Part shown: piece after piece, positions 16,728 through 24,307 of the stretch
How the letters are laid out: each line of letters begins with the position of its first letter
How positions within the stretch are numbered: position 1 is the first letter of the stretch
Assembly (NCBI GenBank): GCA_944383895.1
Contig: CALWRH010000004.1
Coordinates: 97,406-161,405, forward strand
Origin: an uncultured Christensenellaceae bacterium
GTDB taxonomy: Bacteria; Bacillota; Clostridia; Christensenellales; UBA3700
DNA: 64,000 nucleotides
Reading direction: 5' to 3'
Position numbers and translations under genes: made by a program
The notes under the pieces: model-generated
The model's input: only the letters and a program-made list of their open reading frames with translations
What the model was told of the DNA's origin: nothing
The model's database searches: none

Positions 16728-18107
16728 ATGGATCCTGAAATGAAAGAAATGACAACAAAATGTTTCAGAGGACGTCTGAAGACCTTTCATTACGTCGCAT
16801 GGGCGTTTGTCGTGCTGCTTGTAGCGGCGGTGATAACGCTCGGCGTGTTTCTCGGAATAACGGTAAACGATAAAAACGCTTTGACTATGCGTTCTGAAAA
16901 CGGGTATCTGTCCTCTTATTATACGTTGACGGACAGTCTGTTGCAGATAGAAAACAACCTCAGCAAAATGCGCGTGGTCAGGACTCCGTCTCTTCAATCC
17001 GAGCTCCTGACAAAGGCGGCTATAAACGCAGAGGTTTCGGAGCAGTGTCTTTCCGCGCTGAGTATTTCGGACGCGAATATGCAGAGCACGGTAAAATTCT
17101 GCAATCAGGTCGGAGATTACAGCCTGTATCTTCTGCGAAAGCTCCACAGCGGAGAAAGTCTTTCCGATACCGATTATTCCACTCTCGACAAGCTGTACGA
17201 AACGACCCGTCTGCTCGGAGAAAAGATGAATTCGCTTTCCGAAAAGATATCATCCGGAGATTACTCTTTTTCTGCTGATCTCGGGGCTGAAGACGACGCT
17301 TTTTCGTCCATAGTTTCGGATATAGCTGACGGAGCTATCGAGTATCCCGCGCTGATATACGACGGACCTTTCAGCGACGGTCTGGACGATCCTTCTCCCG
17401 TTGCGCTCGAAGGTGAAGAAATATCGCAGGAGAAGGGCGCGGAACTGCTCAAGACCTATCTCACCGATTACAGCAACGTCAGCGTGAAGTACGAAGGCGA
17501 GCTCGGCGGATTTATCGAGTGTTACTCTTATTCCTTTACCGCGGGTGAAGTTTCGGGCAACGCGCAACTCAGCAAGATCGGAGGTAAACTCGTTATGGCT
17601 GACGTGAACGACAGCGTCAGCGATCCCAAGTTCACCAAGGAAGAGGGCGTAGAACTTGCAGAGCAGTACTGCGAGAAAATAGGTATAGATAATATGTCGG
17701 CAGTGTGGGCTTGCGTTACGGACAGCGAACTTTACGTCAATCTCTGTTACAAAGAAGACGGCATCGTATTCTATCCCGATATGGCGAAGATCAAAGTGTC
17801 TTTGCAGACGGGCAGAATAACGGGGTTCGAGGCAAGAGAATATATCTATAATCATACAGAGAGGGATACCGACTATACCGTATCGATAACCGAAGAAGAG
17901 GCTCTTGCGGTCGGTTACGGAGAGATGAAAGTCGAAAGTGTTCGTCTTGCAGTAATACCGATGGACGCAGGCGGCGAAAAGCTGACTTACGAGGTGTACG
18001 GTACGATAGACGGTTACGGATTTTTCGTTTACGTCGATGCGGCAACGGGCAAGGACGTGAGAGTTCTGCAGGTCATAGACAGCGACGAAGGCGAATTGCT
18101 TATGTAA
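16728..18107 (+). CDS. ypeB: Germination protein YpeB
   Basis: 459 residues. One N-terminal membrane anchor (about residues 22-48) is followed by an extracytoplasmic region; the C-terminal half has repeated PepSY-like modules (EEGVELAEQYCEKIG, EEEALAVGYGEM). YpeB stabilises and localises SleB in the spore. GAGGTG precedes the ATG, and the gene lies 9 nt after sleB. Length matches the family. Confidence 0.88.
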   Translation: MDPEMKEMTTKCFRGRLKTFHYVAWAFVVLLVAAVITLGVFLGITVNDKNALTMRSENGYLSSYYTLTDSLLQIENNLSKMRVVRTPSLQSELLTKAAINAEVSEQCLSALSISDANMQSTVKFCNQVGDYSLYLLRKLHSGESLSDTDYSTLDKLYETTRLLGEKMNSLSEKISSGDYSFSADLGAEDDAFSSIVSDIADGAIEYPALIYDGPFSDGLDDPSPVALEGEEISQEKGAELLKTYLTDYSNVSVKYEGELGGFIECYSYSFTAGEVSGNAQLSKIGGKLVMADVNDSVSDPKFTKEEGVELAEQYCEKIGIDNMSAVWACVTDSELYVNLCYKEDGIVFYPDMAKIKVSLQTGRITGFEAREYIYNHTERDTDYTVSITEEEALAVGYGEMKVESVRLAVIPMDAGGEKLTYEVYGTIDGYGFFVYVDAATGKDVRVLQVIDSDEGELLM

Positions 18108-18135
18108 ACAATATAAAATATAAAAAAATAGAACG

Positions 18136-18161
18136 ACGCGTCCGAAAGGGCGCGTTTTTTC
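18136..18161 (+). terminator. Intrinsic terminator after the spoIIR-sleB-ypeB group
   Basis: ACGCGTCC / GGGCGCGT stem with a GAAA tetraloop, then six or more T's. Confidence 0.75.
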
Positions 18162-18231
18162 ATGCGAAACCGTGGTCTTGTATGAGCAAACTTTTTATGT
18201 TATAATTAAAAAAAGCGCGGGGGTTACGCTT

Positions 18232-18930
18232 ATGCCGAGATTTGATTTTTACGTCGGATTCGGTTTCGACGATTACGACAGTGCGGCAAGGATCGCAAGA
18301 GAATTGCAGGCGGACGGCAGGACGTGTTTTACAGACTCTTATATCTGTGAAGAAGTACTGCGTGAAGAAGATGTAAGCGTCGCGCTCGATTACAGCGACG
18401 GCGCGGTGATGATCATAGGAGAAAGCGGCGACGGCACTGTCCGTATGGCTGAGATTGCCGCAGGGATAGGACTTCCCGTTTCGCTTATCGTGCCGCAGGG
18501 CAAAGCTGTGCCGAGAAGTCTTGCCGGATACGAGGGACTCAAAGTTTATGCGCGGGGCGGAGAAGAGTGGGAAAAAACAGTCGCCGACGCGATCGTCAAA
18601 GACAATCCGATTGACGAAGACACCGCTCGGCTTCTCAAAATGATGTCGGTATTCGAACAGGACAACGGCAGGTTCGAGATAGAGTTTTCGCTTAAGAAAT
18701 TATCGGCTCTCCGAGAAGTCGCAAAAGTCAGGCAAGAACTCGTTCCCGTATACATCAAAGGGATATTCGAGAGTGCGAAACTCGATTGGAACAACGCAGA
18801 CAAAGAGGAGCTTAAAGGTTGGTGGGACGCCTTGACGTTTGCGAGAGAAAATGCCGGCAGCGGGTCGCTTGCCGACATAAGACTTCTTGAATCGATAATG
18901 TACAGAGTCAGGAAAGTTCTGTTTCCTTGA
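18232..18930 (+). CDS. TIR-like domain protein, hypothetical
   Basis: 232 residues from the ATG at 18232; a TATAAT box lies about 27 nt upstream. The first 110 residues follow a TIR-like layout: DFYVGFGFDDYDSAARIARE, an acidic turn ICEEVLREEDVSVAL, then a hydrophobic strand VMIIGES and a helix with Glu before GLPVSLIVPQG. The classical TIR catalytic Glu may be the one in MAEIAAG, but this is uncertain. The C-terminal 120 residues are helical and unassigned. It could be signalling or defence-related; the assignment rests on pattern. Confidence 0.4.
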   Translation: MPRFDFYVGFGFDDYDSAARIARELQADGRTCFTDSYICEEVLREEDVSVALDYSDGAVMIIGESGDGTVRMAEIAAGIGLPVSLIVPQGKAVPRSLAGYEGLKVYARGGEEWEKTVADAIVKDNPIDEDTARLLKMMSVFEQDNGRFEIEFSLKKLSALREVAKVRQELVPVYIKGIFESAKLDWNNADKEELKGWWDALTFARENAGSGSLADIRLLESIMYRVRKVLFP

Positions 18931-18970
18931 TACATATTTTGTATTGTTTGTCAACACGGGCACGAAAAAA

Positions 18971-18998
18971 AACTGCGACGTATCCGTCGCAGTTTTTC
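18971..18998. terminator. Bidirectional intrinsic terminator
   Basis: AACTGCGAC / GTCGCAGTT with a 6-nt loop; T run on the plus strand and A run on the other side. It lies between the TIR-like gene and the convergent XRE operon. Confidence 0.75.
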
Positions 18999-19224
18999 AA
19001 AGCGTTATTTCGACTATCGTTTTGCCTTCTTTGTTGGTTATTTCTACCAGCTTCAGTTTTCCGAAGTTTTTGCGCGCCTTTTTCAGCTCTTTCGTCAGTT
19101 CGCCTACCGACGGCTTTTTGTTAGTGCCGTCATCTTTCATGACGTATTTGATTATCCCCCACGCGGCGATTCTTGTAGGGAGATACAGTTTTATTTTTAT
19201 GTCGTCGTTTACTAATATCTTCAT
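18997..19224 (-). CDS. Hypothetical small protein downstream of XRE regulator
   Basis: 75 residues, basic. An N-terminal beta strand (MKILVNDDIKIKLYLPTRI) is followed by a Lys-rich helix (ELTKELKKARKNFGKL). It starts 4 nt after the XRE gene's stop, so it is co-transcribed. The last strands (LVEITNKEGKTIVEITL) resemble the C-terminal strand of its partner, which hints at a shared domain. Function unknown. Confidence 0.55.
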   Translation of the reverse strand: MKILVNDDIKIKLYLPTRIAAWGIIKYVMKDDGTNKKPSVGELTKELKKARKNFGKLKLVEITNKEGKTIVEITL

Positions 19225-19228
19225 ATCG

Positions 19229-19732
19229 TCAGAGTTGTTCTACAATGATTTTTACGGTGTCGCCGTCCTTGCTTTTAATGTCTACGATCGTGCCGAGAAG
19301 TCCCATCTTTACCATTTCGTCTATCTGGTCAAAGTCGACGTTCTGCAATACCGATCCGCTCTTGTTTCCCATAGAGATTCCCGATGTCAGAAAGGCTTTG
19401 CCGAGTTTATAGGGGATGTTGACCTTTACCGTGTCGTCGTCTGAGCTCTCTACCTGGATCTTAAGCAGGAGTTTGTCGGGATTCAGCGTTTCGGGCTTTA
19501 CCGCGGTAGCGTTTTGCTGTTTGAGTCCGAGCAGTTCGTCCGTGGTTATACCGAACAGTCCCGCAAGGGTGCCGAGCAGAGTGATGTCGGGCGCTGAGAG
19601 GTCGTTTTCCCATTTGCTCACTGCCTGAGAAGAAACGCCGCATTTTTCGCCGAGTTCTTCCTGAGTTATGTTGCGCGCTTTGCGGTAATAAGATATTCTT
19701 TGTCCGAGTGTTTTATTGTCGATGTTATTCAT
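19229..19732 (-). CDS. XRE family transcriptional regulator
   Basis: 167 residues. The N-terminal 65 residues are a Cro/C1-type HTH (LGQRISYYRKARNITQEELG ... SSQAVSKWENDLSAPDI), and the C-terminus is a beta-rich domain with repeated IVEQL/TVKVNIP-like strands. AAGGAG lies 8 nt before the start. The nearby dyads at 19998-20037 are candidate operators. It heads a two-gene operon with the 75-residue protein. Confidence 0.8.
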   Translation of the reverse strand: MNNIDNKTLGQRISYYRKARNITQEELGEKCGVSSQAVSKWENDLSAPDITLLGTLAGLFGITTDELLGLKQQNATAVKPETLNPDKLLLKIQVESSDDDTVKVNIPYKLGKAFLTSGISMGNKSGSVLQNVDFDQIDEMVKMGLLGTIVDIKSKDGDTVKIIVEQL

Positions 19733-19771
19733 ATATTTATTCTCCTTGTTATTCTTGATTTTTGTCGGCGT

Positions 19772-19906
19772 TCAGATCGTCGCTGCAGGCGTAAACCCGT
19801 ATATCAACGTTCTTGATTGCCAGTCTTTTACGGCGACTGCCGTTGCTTTTGCGGAGCGGTAATAATTCAGCCTTTCTCCGAAGTTCATAAATTTTGACGA
19901 TTTCAT
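19772..19906 (-). CDS. 44-residue ORF resembling a truncated HTH start
   Basis: ATG at 19906 with AAAGGAG 8 nt upstream. The sequence MNFGERLNYYRSAKAT (residues 7 onwards) parallels LGQRISYYRKARNIT of the XRE protein just downstream, then diverges to a stop at 19772. It may be a decayed partial duplicate of the regulator or a leader peptide. It lies 40 nt upstream of the XRE start. Confidence 0.4.
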   Translation of the reverse strand: MKSSKFMNFGERLNYYRSAKATAVAVKDWQSRTLIYGFTPAATI

Positions 19907-19997
19907 TGCGGTTTCTCCTTTGACTTGCGTCCCTTTTGTGATTTCATCATATCATCGGTAAAGGACATAATCCACAGACCAAAGGTTGAAATCGCCA

Positions 19998-20037
19998 AAC
20001 CGTTAGTTGAATTTTATCCAACTGACGGTTGAACCGT
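19998..20037. promoter_or_regulatory. Paired dyad operator candidate
   Basis: AACCGTTAGTTG (19998-20009) faces CAACTGACGGTT (20019-20030), 12-bp arms with one mismatch. A second overlapping dyad, ACGGTT-G-AACCGT, spans 20025-20037. Three AACCGT-type half-sites in 40 nt suggest repressor binding, perhaps by the adjacent XRE protein, controlling the divergent VOC gene. Confidence 0.4.
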
Positions 20038-20148
20038 ATAAAATTATACTATATCTGACGTTTTACGGCAACAAAGCTGATACAAAACGCGCTTTGTGCT
20101 TGAGAAATTTTATTTTCGGGAATACAATTAACAGAGGAGGACAGATTT

Positions 20149-20520
20149 ATGAAATTCAGACCTGTACACGAAAATTACAACGTAACCGATCTCGAGAGAT
20201 CGAAATCTTTTTACAAAGAGGCGCTCGGGCTTGAAGAAGTCAGAAGGATAAATGCAGACGACGGTTCTTTTACGATAATCTATCTTGAAAGCGGGGACGG
20301 AGGTTTTCAGCTCGAGCTGACTCATCTTCGCGACTTTGACAGAAAGTACGATCTCGGCGACAACGAGTTTCATCTCGCTTTCGAAACAGAAGACTACGAC
20401 GCTGCTCACGCATTGCATGAGAAAATGGGTTGCATCTGTTTTGAAAATCCCGCCATGGGCATTTATTTTATAGAAGACCCCGACGGATATTGGCTTGAGA
20501 TAGTCCCTTCAAAGAAATAA
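20149..20520 (+). CDS. VOC/glyoxalase family protein (lactoylglutathione lyase-like)
   Basis: 123 residues, two betaalphabetabetabeta modules. The first (HENYNVTDLERSKSFYKEAL) and second (EFHLAFETEDYDAAHALHEK) each begin a VOC unit. Metal-site candidates are His8, Glu55 in FQLELTH, His74-type EFHLA and Glu in YWLEIVP. This matches glyoxalase I of small bacterial type. AGAGGAGG sits upstream of the ATG. Substrate not certain. Confidence 0.8.
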   Translation: MKFRPVHENYNVTDLERSKSFYKEALGLEEVRRINADDGSFTIIYLESGDGGFQLELTHLRDFDRKYDLGDNEFHLAFETEDYDAAHALHEKMGCICFENPAMGIYFIEDPDGYWLEIVPSKK

Positions 20521-20569
20521 ATTCCGCGCTTTTTGCAGACTTTTTTGTCAGAAAAACTGATGAAGTCAT

Positions 20570-20594
20570 AGCGGCAATGCCGCTGGTTTTCGGC
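20570..20594 (+). terminator. Weak terminator-like hairpin after the VOC gene
   Basis: AGCGGC / GCCGCT with an AAT loop, then GGTTTT. The T run is short, so termination may be partial. Confidence 0.35.
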
Positions 20595-20639
20595 TGTAAA
20601 AAAATTTTATAAAATTTGCAAAAAACCATGTTCAACCTC

Positions 20640-20668
20640 TTGACAAGCCGCATAAGCAGATATATAAT
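20640..20668 (+). promoter_or_regulatory. Consensus sigma-A promoter of the 22-codon gene
   Basis: Perfect TTGACA (20640-20645), exactly 17 nt, perfect TATAAT (20663-20668). One of the strongest promoter matches in the window. Confidence 0.8.
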
Positions 20669-20735
20669 GTGGGCGAAATCCGAGAGGAAGTAAAAATCCT
20701 GAGGATGAGAAAACTTAATACAGGAGGTGAGTGGT

Positions 20736-20804
20736 ATGAAATCGATGTGGCTCGCTTTCAGAGAGTACGTTCGCAGATACGGTCTTTACATAAAAATCTG
20801 GTAA
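20736..20804 (+). CDS. 22-residue cationic aromatic peptide
   Basis: ATG at 20736 with AGGAGGTGA just upstream. The peptide begins MKSMWLAFREYVRRYG and ends YIKIW. It has five basic residues against one Glu and six aromatics in 22 residues, giving an amphipathic, membrane-seeking look. A consensus promoter 68 nt upstream and a terminator 27 nt downstream make a self-contained short gene. It could be a toxin, signal peptide or leader peptide. It is too short for usual gene finders and I do not recognise it. Confidence 0.6.
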   Translation: MKSMWLAFREYVRRYGLYIKIW

Positions 20805-20830
20805 AAGACGTTCAGCGAACGAAACAGAGG

Positions 20831-20858
20831 ACAATGCAAAGTGCATTGTTATTTTTTT
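20831..20858 (+). terminator. Intrinsic terminator of the 22-codon gene
   Basis: ACAATGCA / TGCATTGT stem with a 3-nt loop, then TATTTTTTT. Confidence 0.75.
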
Positions 20859-20930
20859 GCCCTTTTTCACCTTTATTTTCTAAATTTCAGTCTGAAAAAC
20901 ATAACTTTGAATACAATTTTATCAATGCGA

Positions 20931-20959
20931 TTGACTAACCGTTGTCGATTTGGTATACT
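20931..20959 (+). promoter_or_regulatory. Promoter upstream of tRNA-Ser repeat region
   Basis: TTGACT (20931-20936), 17 nt, TATACT (20954-20959), 500 nt before the intact tRNA. The two decayed repeats lie between. Confidence 0.6.
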
Positions 20960-21017
20960 CAAAAGGCACTGAAGGGTGCAAGCCCACATGAGGTATATAA
21001 ACAATTAAATAATTTAG

Positions 21018-21212
21018 GCATGGAGGCTAATTCGCTTACGCGAAAGCGACCGAAATGGGTCTTTGCATGGAAGAAGGATATAGTCGGATCGCCGAAGCGG
21101 TTATAACGAGGCGGTCTTGTAAGGAGCGTAGCAACGGAATAGCGAGCGGCAGAAAGTATCTTAAGAGCAGGACAATTTCTGCGAGCGTCAAACTCGTTTG
21201 GGTGCAAGCCCA
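21018..21212 (+). repeat. tRNA-Ser-like repeat copy 1 (decayed, with two insertions)
   Basis: Begins GGCATGGAGGCT, like the tRNA acceptor start, then carries an insertion of about 60 nt. It rejoins at GAAGCGGTTATAACGAGGCG and GGTCTTG, has a second insertion of about 85 nt in the anticodon loop, and resumes at the variable arm GGGTGCAAGCCCA. The T arm and 3' acceptor strand are missing. An unmatched variable-arm fragment (20974-20986) precedes it. Confidence 0.6.
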
Positions 21213-21239
21213 TAAAGAATAAAAAATTTTAATATTAAA

Positions 21240-21435
21240 GGCATGGAGGCTACTTCGCTTACGCGAAAGCGACCGAAAGGAGTCTTTACATAGAAGAAAG
21301 ATATAGTCGGATCGCCGAAGCGGTCATAACGAGGCGGTCTTGTAAGGAGCGTAGCAACGGAATAGCGAGCGGCAGAAAGTGTTTTAAGAGCAGGACAATT
21401 TCTGCGAGCGTCAAACACGTTTGGGTGCAAGCCCA
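21240..21435 (+). repeat. tRNA-Ser-like repeat copy 2 (decayed, with two insertions)
   Basis: A near-identical neighbour of the first repeat, 223 nt further on, with the same two insertion points and the same missing 3' end. Both copies keep the D-arm core GAAGCGGT.ATAACGAG and the variable arm GGGTGCAAGCCCA. Confidence 0.6.
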
Positions 21436-21466
21436 TAAAGAATAAAAAACTGAATATATTAGGCGT

Positions 21467-21555
21467 GGAGGCGTATCGAAGCGGTCATAACGAGGCGGTC
21501 TTGAAAACCGTTTGGGTGCAAGCCCACGGGGGTTCGAATCCCTCCGCCTCCGCCA
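21467..21555 (+). tRNA. tRNA-Ser (anticodon TGA)
   Basis: GGAGGCG acceptor (21467-21473) pairs with CGCCTCC (21545-21551), followed by discriminator G and encoded CCA. The anticodon loop CTTGAAA gives TGA. The long variable arm GGGTGCAAGCCC is typical of serine tRNA, and the T arm GGTTCGAATC is intact. It is the only complete copy in the local repeat array. Confidence 0.92.
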
Positions 21556-21592
21556 AGAGGAATCGTGTTTGAACACACGGTTCCTCTATTTT
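21556..21592 (+). terminator. Terminator after tRNA-Ser
   Basis: AGAGGAA / TTCCTCT stem with an inner GTGT/ACAC pairing, then ATTTTT. Confidence 0.65.
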
Positions 21593-21696
21593 TCTATAAA
21601 AGGCATTTGCGGTATCATTATCAATACCAAAGTTTACATCCCGCAATGGTCAGACTTCTACTTGACGCAGAAAAGAGATAAACACGGCAACTATAC

Positions 21697-21730
21697 AAAA
21701 TAGACGGATTTTTGCCGTCTATTTTGTTTG
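21697..21730. terminator. Bidirectional intrinsic terminator
   Basis: AAAATAGACGG / CCGTCTATTTT, 11-bp stem with a 7-nt loop. It also lies downstream of the minus-strand HEPN-like gene. Confidence 0.7.
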
Positions 21731-21755
21731 CATTAAAACTTGTTTTTGCTACGAC

Positions 21756-22883
21756 TCAATTATCTGATGGTTTTTCTTGTAACATCATTATAATCGAAGG
21801 CAAATATAGTAAAACTTCCTCAAAAATTTCTTCTTTATTACACAAATAGTCCGCTATTATCCGCAAATTCAGATATAACAATAACAGCTTTACAGCAGAA
21901 TACTTATCAACGTCAATCAAATTGCTATCATAATCTCCATGTATAATTGTATTTCGATGAATTACTCCCTCAACCGGAACTGTTGCATAAACTTTTTGAT
22001 AGTAACTATCAATCTTATTCCACGCACTTTCAATCCATGGATCATCAGTATTATCGATTAATTCATCAATTTTTTGAGCACGTTGATGACCTTTTTTATA
22101 TTGTTTTCTTTTCGCTACTATTCCCTCATATGTATTTGCTGCTTTTTTATGTTCGCTGTCCAATAAAGCAAATAAATTTCTTACTGCGCTTCTATAATAT
22201 CCACAATTTATCAATTCTATTGTTGCTCCAATATCTTCTTGCTTTCTTATCATAGAAATTCCTGGATTCTTCATGTTTAGCAATGTCGATAATAATACAT
22301 TTAATCCTGCACAATCTGAATACAAAAAGGCATCAATTATATCTTCCGCTTGAATATCTTTATCCAATATAGGCAAATCTGGCGTTTCTAAATAATACAA
22401 AAACAACCCCTCATCGGCATAAAAAGCCATTTTCTCTTTATATTCTGCAGAAAATAATTCCTCCCTGTCTTTTTTCAACTTTGACTCAAAATTAGAAAAT
22501 GCCACAATATATTCATAAAAAGCTTTTGTGAATTCAGGTTGAATCTTGTCATACTCATTGAGCTCTGAAATCTTTTTCCTTTTTTCTAATATTTCAGAAT
22601 GCTTTTCAGGCTCCTTTCTTGCGACGTCGAGTACCTGTTGAATTATGCCTAATTTTATGTCTTCTTTAGGGATCACTTTATTTAATTCAGGATATTTTTC
22701 TAATAATTTTCTTGTTCCTTCGTGTAATAAAACAAATGATTGTTCCCAATAATTGTCATACACACTTCTTTTCTCCATCATTTCTTTTGACAATCTTTCT
22801 TGCTCTTCGATGGCTTTCAATACTTCTGGTGTTTGACACTGCTCTTTTTGTTTGATAAAAAAGTTTAATATATTTTCGTTCAT
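21756..22883 (-). CDS. HEPN-motif hypothetical protein, possible defence gene
   Basis: 375 residues from the ATG at 22883 (GGGGG upstream). Largely helical and charged, with no membrane segment. Near the C-terminus it has HRNTIIHGDY, an R-x4-H motif of HEPN RNase/toxin domains, followed by an aliphatic helix. This resembles abortive-infection HEPN proteins, but the rest of the chain is unrecognised. It is AT-rich and sits at the left end of the accessory region, alone on its strand. Confidence 0.45.
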   Translation of the reverse strand: MNENILNFFIKQKEQCQTPEVLKAIEEQERLSKEMMEKRSVYDNYWEQSFVLLHEGTRKLLEKYPELNKVIPKEDIKLGIIQQVLDVARKEPEKHSEILEKRKKISELNEYDKIQPEFTKAFYEYIVAFSNFESKLKKDREELFSAEYKEKMAFYADEGLFLYYLETPDLPILDKDIQAEDIIDAFLYSDCAGLNVLLSTLLNMKNPGISMIRKQEDIGATIELINCGYYRSAVRNLFALLDSEHKKAANTYEGIVAKRKQYKKGHQRAQKIDELIDNTDDPWIESAWNKIDSYYQKVYATVPVEGVIHRNTIIHGDYDSNLIDVDKYSAVKLLLLYLNLRIIADYLCNKEEIFEEVLLYLPSIIMMLQEKPSDN

Positions 22884-22954
22884 ATGAACCCCCTTGATAT
22901 AATACAATCAGTATATCACATATTGCTTAATATGGAACACTACACTCCAATTTT

Positions 22955-23195
22955 TTGCCGTTTCGGAGAGGCTATCGTAGCACGGATTTCTCATAAGTCA
23001 AGGCGAAAAAATTGTTTTTATTTTGCTGTGCATCAACTGGGAAGTGATCTTCTCGGTTGATTTATTTTTCTATTCAACACAATTTTTTATCTTCTTCCCT
23101 TGACTTCTGAACACATTACAAATCAACACTTATACATTTATCAATCAGTGCTACTTGCCTCGTGCCGAAAGGCAAAATAAAAATTGGAGGTATAG
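22955..23195 (+). promoter_or_regulatory. Conserved leader of module A (structured 5' region)
   Basis: Shares the block GAGGCTATCGTAGCACG (22977-22993) and TCATAAGTCAAGGCGAAAAA with the leader of module B. A hairpin AACTGGGAAG / CTTCTCGGTT (23035-23058) keeps its pairing in module B with a base change in the stem. A second hairpin TTGCCT / AGGCAA (23155-23175) directly precedes the GGAGGT of the first gene. TTGACT lies at 23100-23105. It may be a structured regulatory RNA. Confidence 0.5.
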
Positions 23196-23198
23196 TAT

Positions 23199-23459
23199 AT
23201 GGAAAAATCAGTTTCCAAAATTCCCGAGTTCAAACAGTATTACCTTTCTGAATTTGAATTCTTTGACGGTGATGAGTTTATCACTTTCAACATTGTCGGT
23301 ATCAACGTAACAAGAAACACTATTGCGATAGCGGTGTCCGACAGAGGTAAGATCAGCATTATCGACTTCGACCTTATGTCGGATAAAGACGGTAATCTTT
23401 ACTTCGAGTACGGTTGCACGTTCAAAAAGATCTATCTCGATGACTTCACGGAGGTATGA
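23199..23459 (+). CDS. Hypothetical protein, module A first gene (not in module B)
   Basis: 86 residues, acidic, beta-rich (EFEFFDGDEFITFNIVGINV). GGAGGTATAGTAT precedes the ATG. It differs entirely from the first gene of module B, although everything after it is homologous. No known domain is recognised. Confidence 0.55.
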   Translation: MEKSVSKIPEFKQYYLSEFEFFDGDEFITFNIVGINVTRNTIAIAVSDRGKISIIDFDLMSDKDGNLYFEYGCTFKKIYLDDFTEV

Positions 23460-23461
23460 CT

Positions 23462-23875
23462 ATGAAACTTACATTAGCTAACGTCAAAGACCTTAAAAAA
23501 GGCAGCAATAACAAGCTGACGAAAAGGGTCTGTAATTACGTCATGTCCAGATGGAGCGACTACGACGATAAAAAGCATATCTTCACGGACGTGCTCAATT
23601 ATGGCTGTCAGTCGGGCGTTGTAGGCGAACTTATCTATTACTCCGATACGGTGCGCTTCTACAAGCTGTATAAAGACGAAATCAATGCGCTTTTGTATGA
23701 CGCAATGTACGGAACGGGACTCTACTCTCCGTCCGATCTGTTCGGCAATAAGTGGGATAAGGAAGATCCGTTGGCGCAGGACACTTACAATCAGAATCTT
23801 CTGGCGTGGTTCGGCTTTGAAGAAACACTCAGAAAAATCGGTTACAACTTTGAAAAACTCGAAAATTTTATCTAA
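23462..23875 (+). CDS. Hypothetical protein, module A (paralogue in B)
   Basis: 137 residues. The start is the ATG at 23462; the previous stop lies just before it and GGAGGT sits 6 nt upstream. Mixed helix and strand, with Tyr/Asp-rich C-terminus (FGFEETLRKIGYNFEKLE). A close paralogue lies at 56901-57314. No function is recognised; its position between accessory genes suggests a mobile-element protein. Confidence 0.6.
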   Translation: MKLTLANVKDLKKGSNNKLTKRVCNYVMSRWSDYDDKKHIFTDVLNYGCQSGVVGELIYYSDTVRFYKLYKDEINALLYDAMYGTGLYSPSDLFGNKWDKEDPLAQDTYNQNLLAWFGFEETLRKIGYNFEKLENFI

Positions 23876-23888
23876 GGAGGAAAAAACT

Positions 23889-24299
23889 ATGAAAACAACA
23901 ATCACCAAGAAAGAGAAAGCAATCGAAATCCTGAAAAGGATGGACATTTACAAGCCGTACATAAAGGGCTTTGAGGAAGAAGACAAGGTATGCTTCTTTG
24001 AACAGTTCGGCGGTTTCTGGATAGATCAGGAGCCGGAAGTATACGCAAAGATGAAAGCCATCGAAGAAAAGCATAAGTGCAAAGTTTACGCCGTTACGCA
24101 CGAGTACACGGAGTTCGGAGAGCTTTACTCCTTCCTTATCGTTACAGATTATCCCGAAGAGTGGGACGATCTCGTATACAGCGAAGGAAATCAGCATACG
24201 GCATTTGCCTACGTCTGGAACAAAGACGACGATTATTGCTCCGAATTCGGCAGCGTTACCGTACAGAGTTTCGGTGGCGGAATAAGAAGGATCGCGTGA
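23889..24299 (+). CDS. Hypothetical protein, module A (paralogue in B)
   Basis: 136 residues, following AAGGAGG. Contains KVCFFEQFGGFWIDQEPEVY and ends in SVTVQSFGGGIRR. It is acidic and soluble. The copy in module B (57328-57738) has the same length. Unknown role. Confidence 0.6.
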   Translation: MKTTITKKEKAIEILKRMDIYKPYIKGFEEEDKVCFFEQFGGFWIDQEPEVYAKMKAIEEKHKCKVYAVTHEYTEFGELYSFLIVTDYPEEWDDLVYSEGNQHTAFAYVWNKDDDYCSEFGSVTVQSFGGGIRRIA

Positions 24300-24307
24300 G
24301 GTGAAAT

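Noticed and set aside
20669..20938. Plus open frame of 89 codons across the 22-codon gene
   Set aside because: It runs through the terminator in another frame and has no ribosome site; the 22-codon frame has all signals.
20959..21576. Three minus-strand open frames of 84, 82 and 96 codons over the tRNA-Ser repeats
   Set aside because: They are antisense readings of tRNA-like repeats, repeat each other and have no ribosome site.
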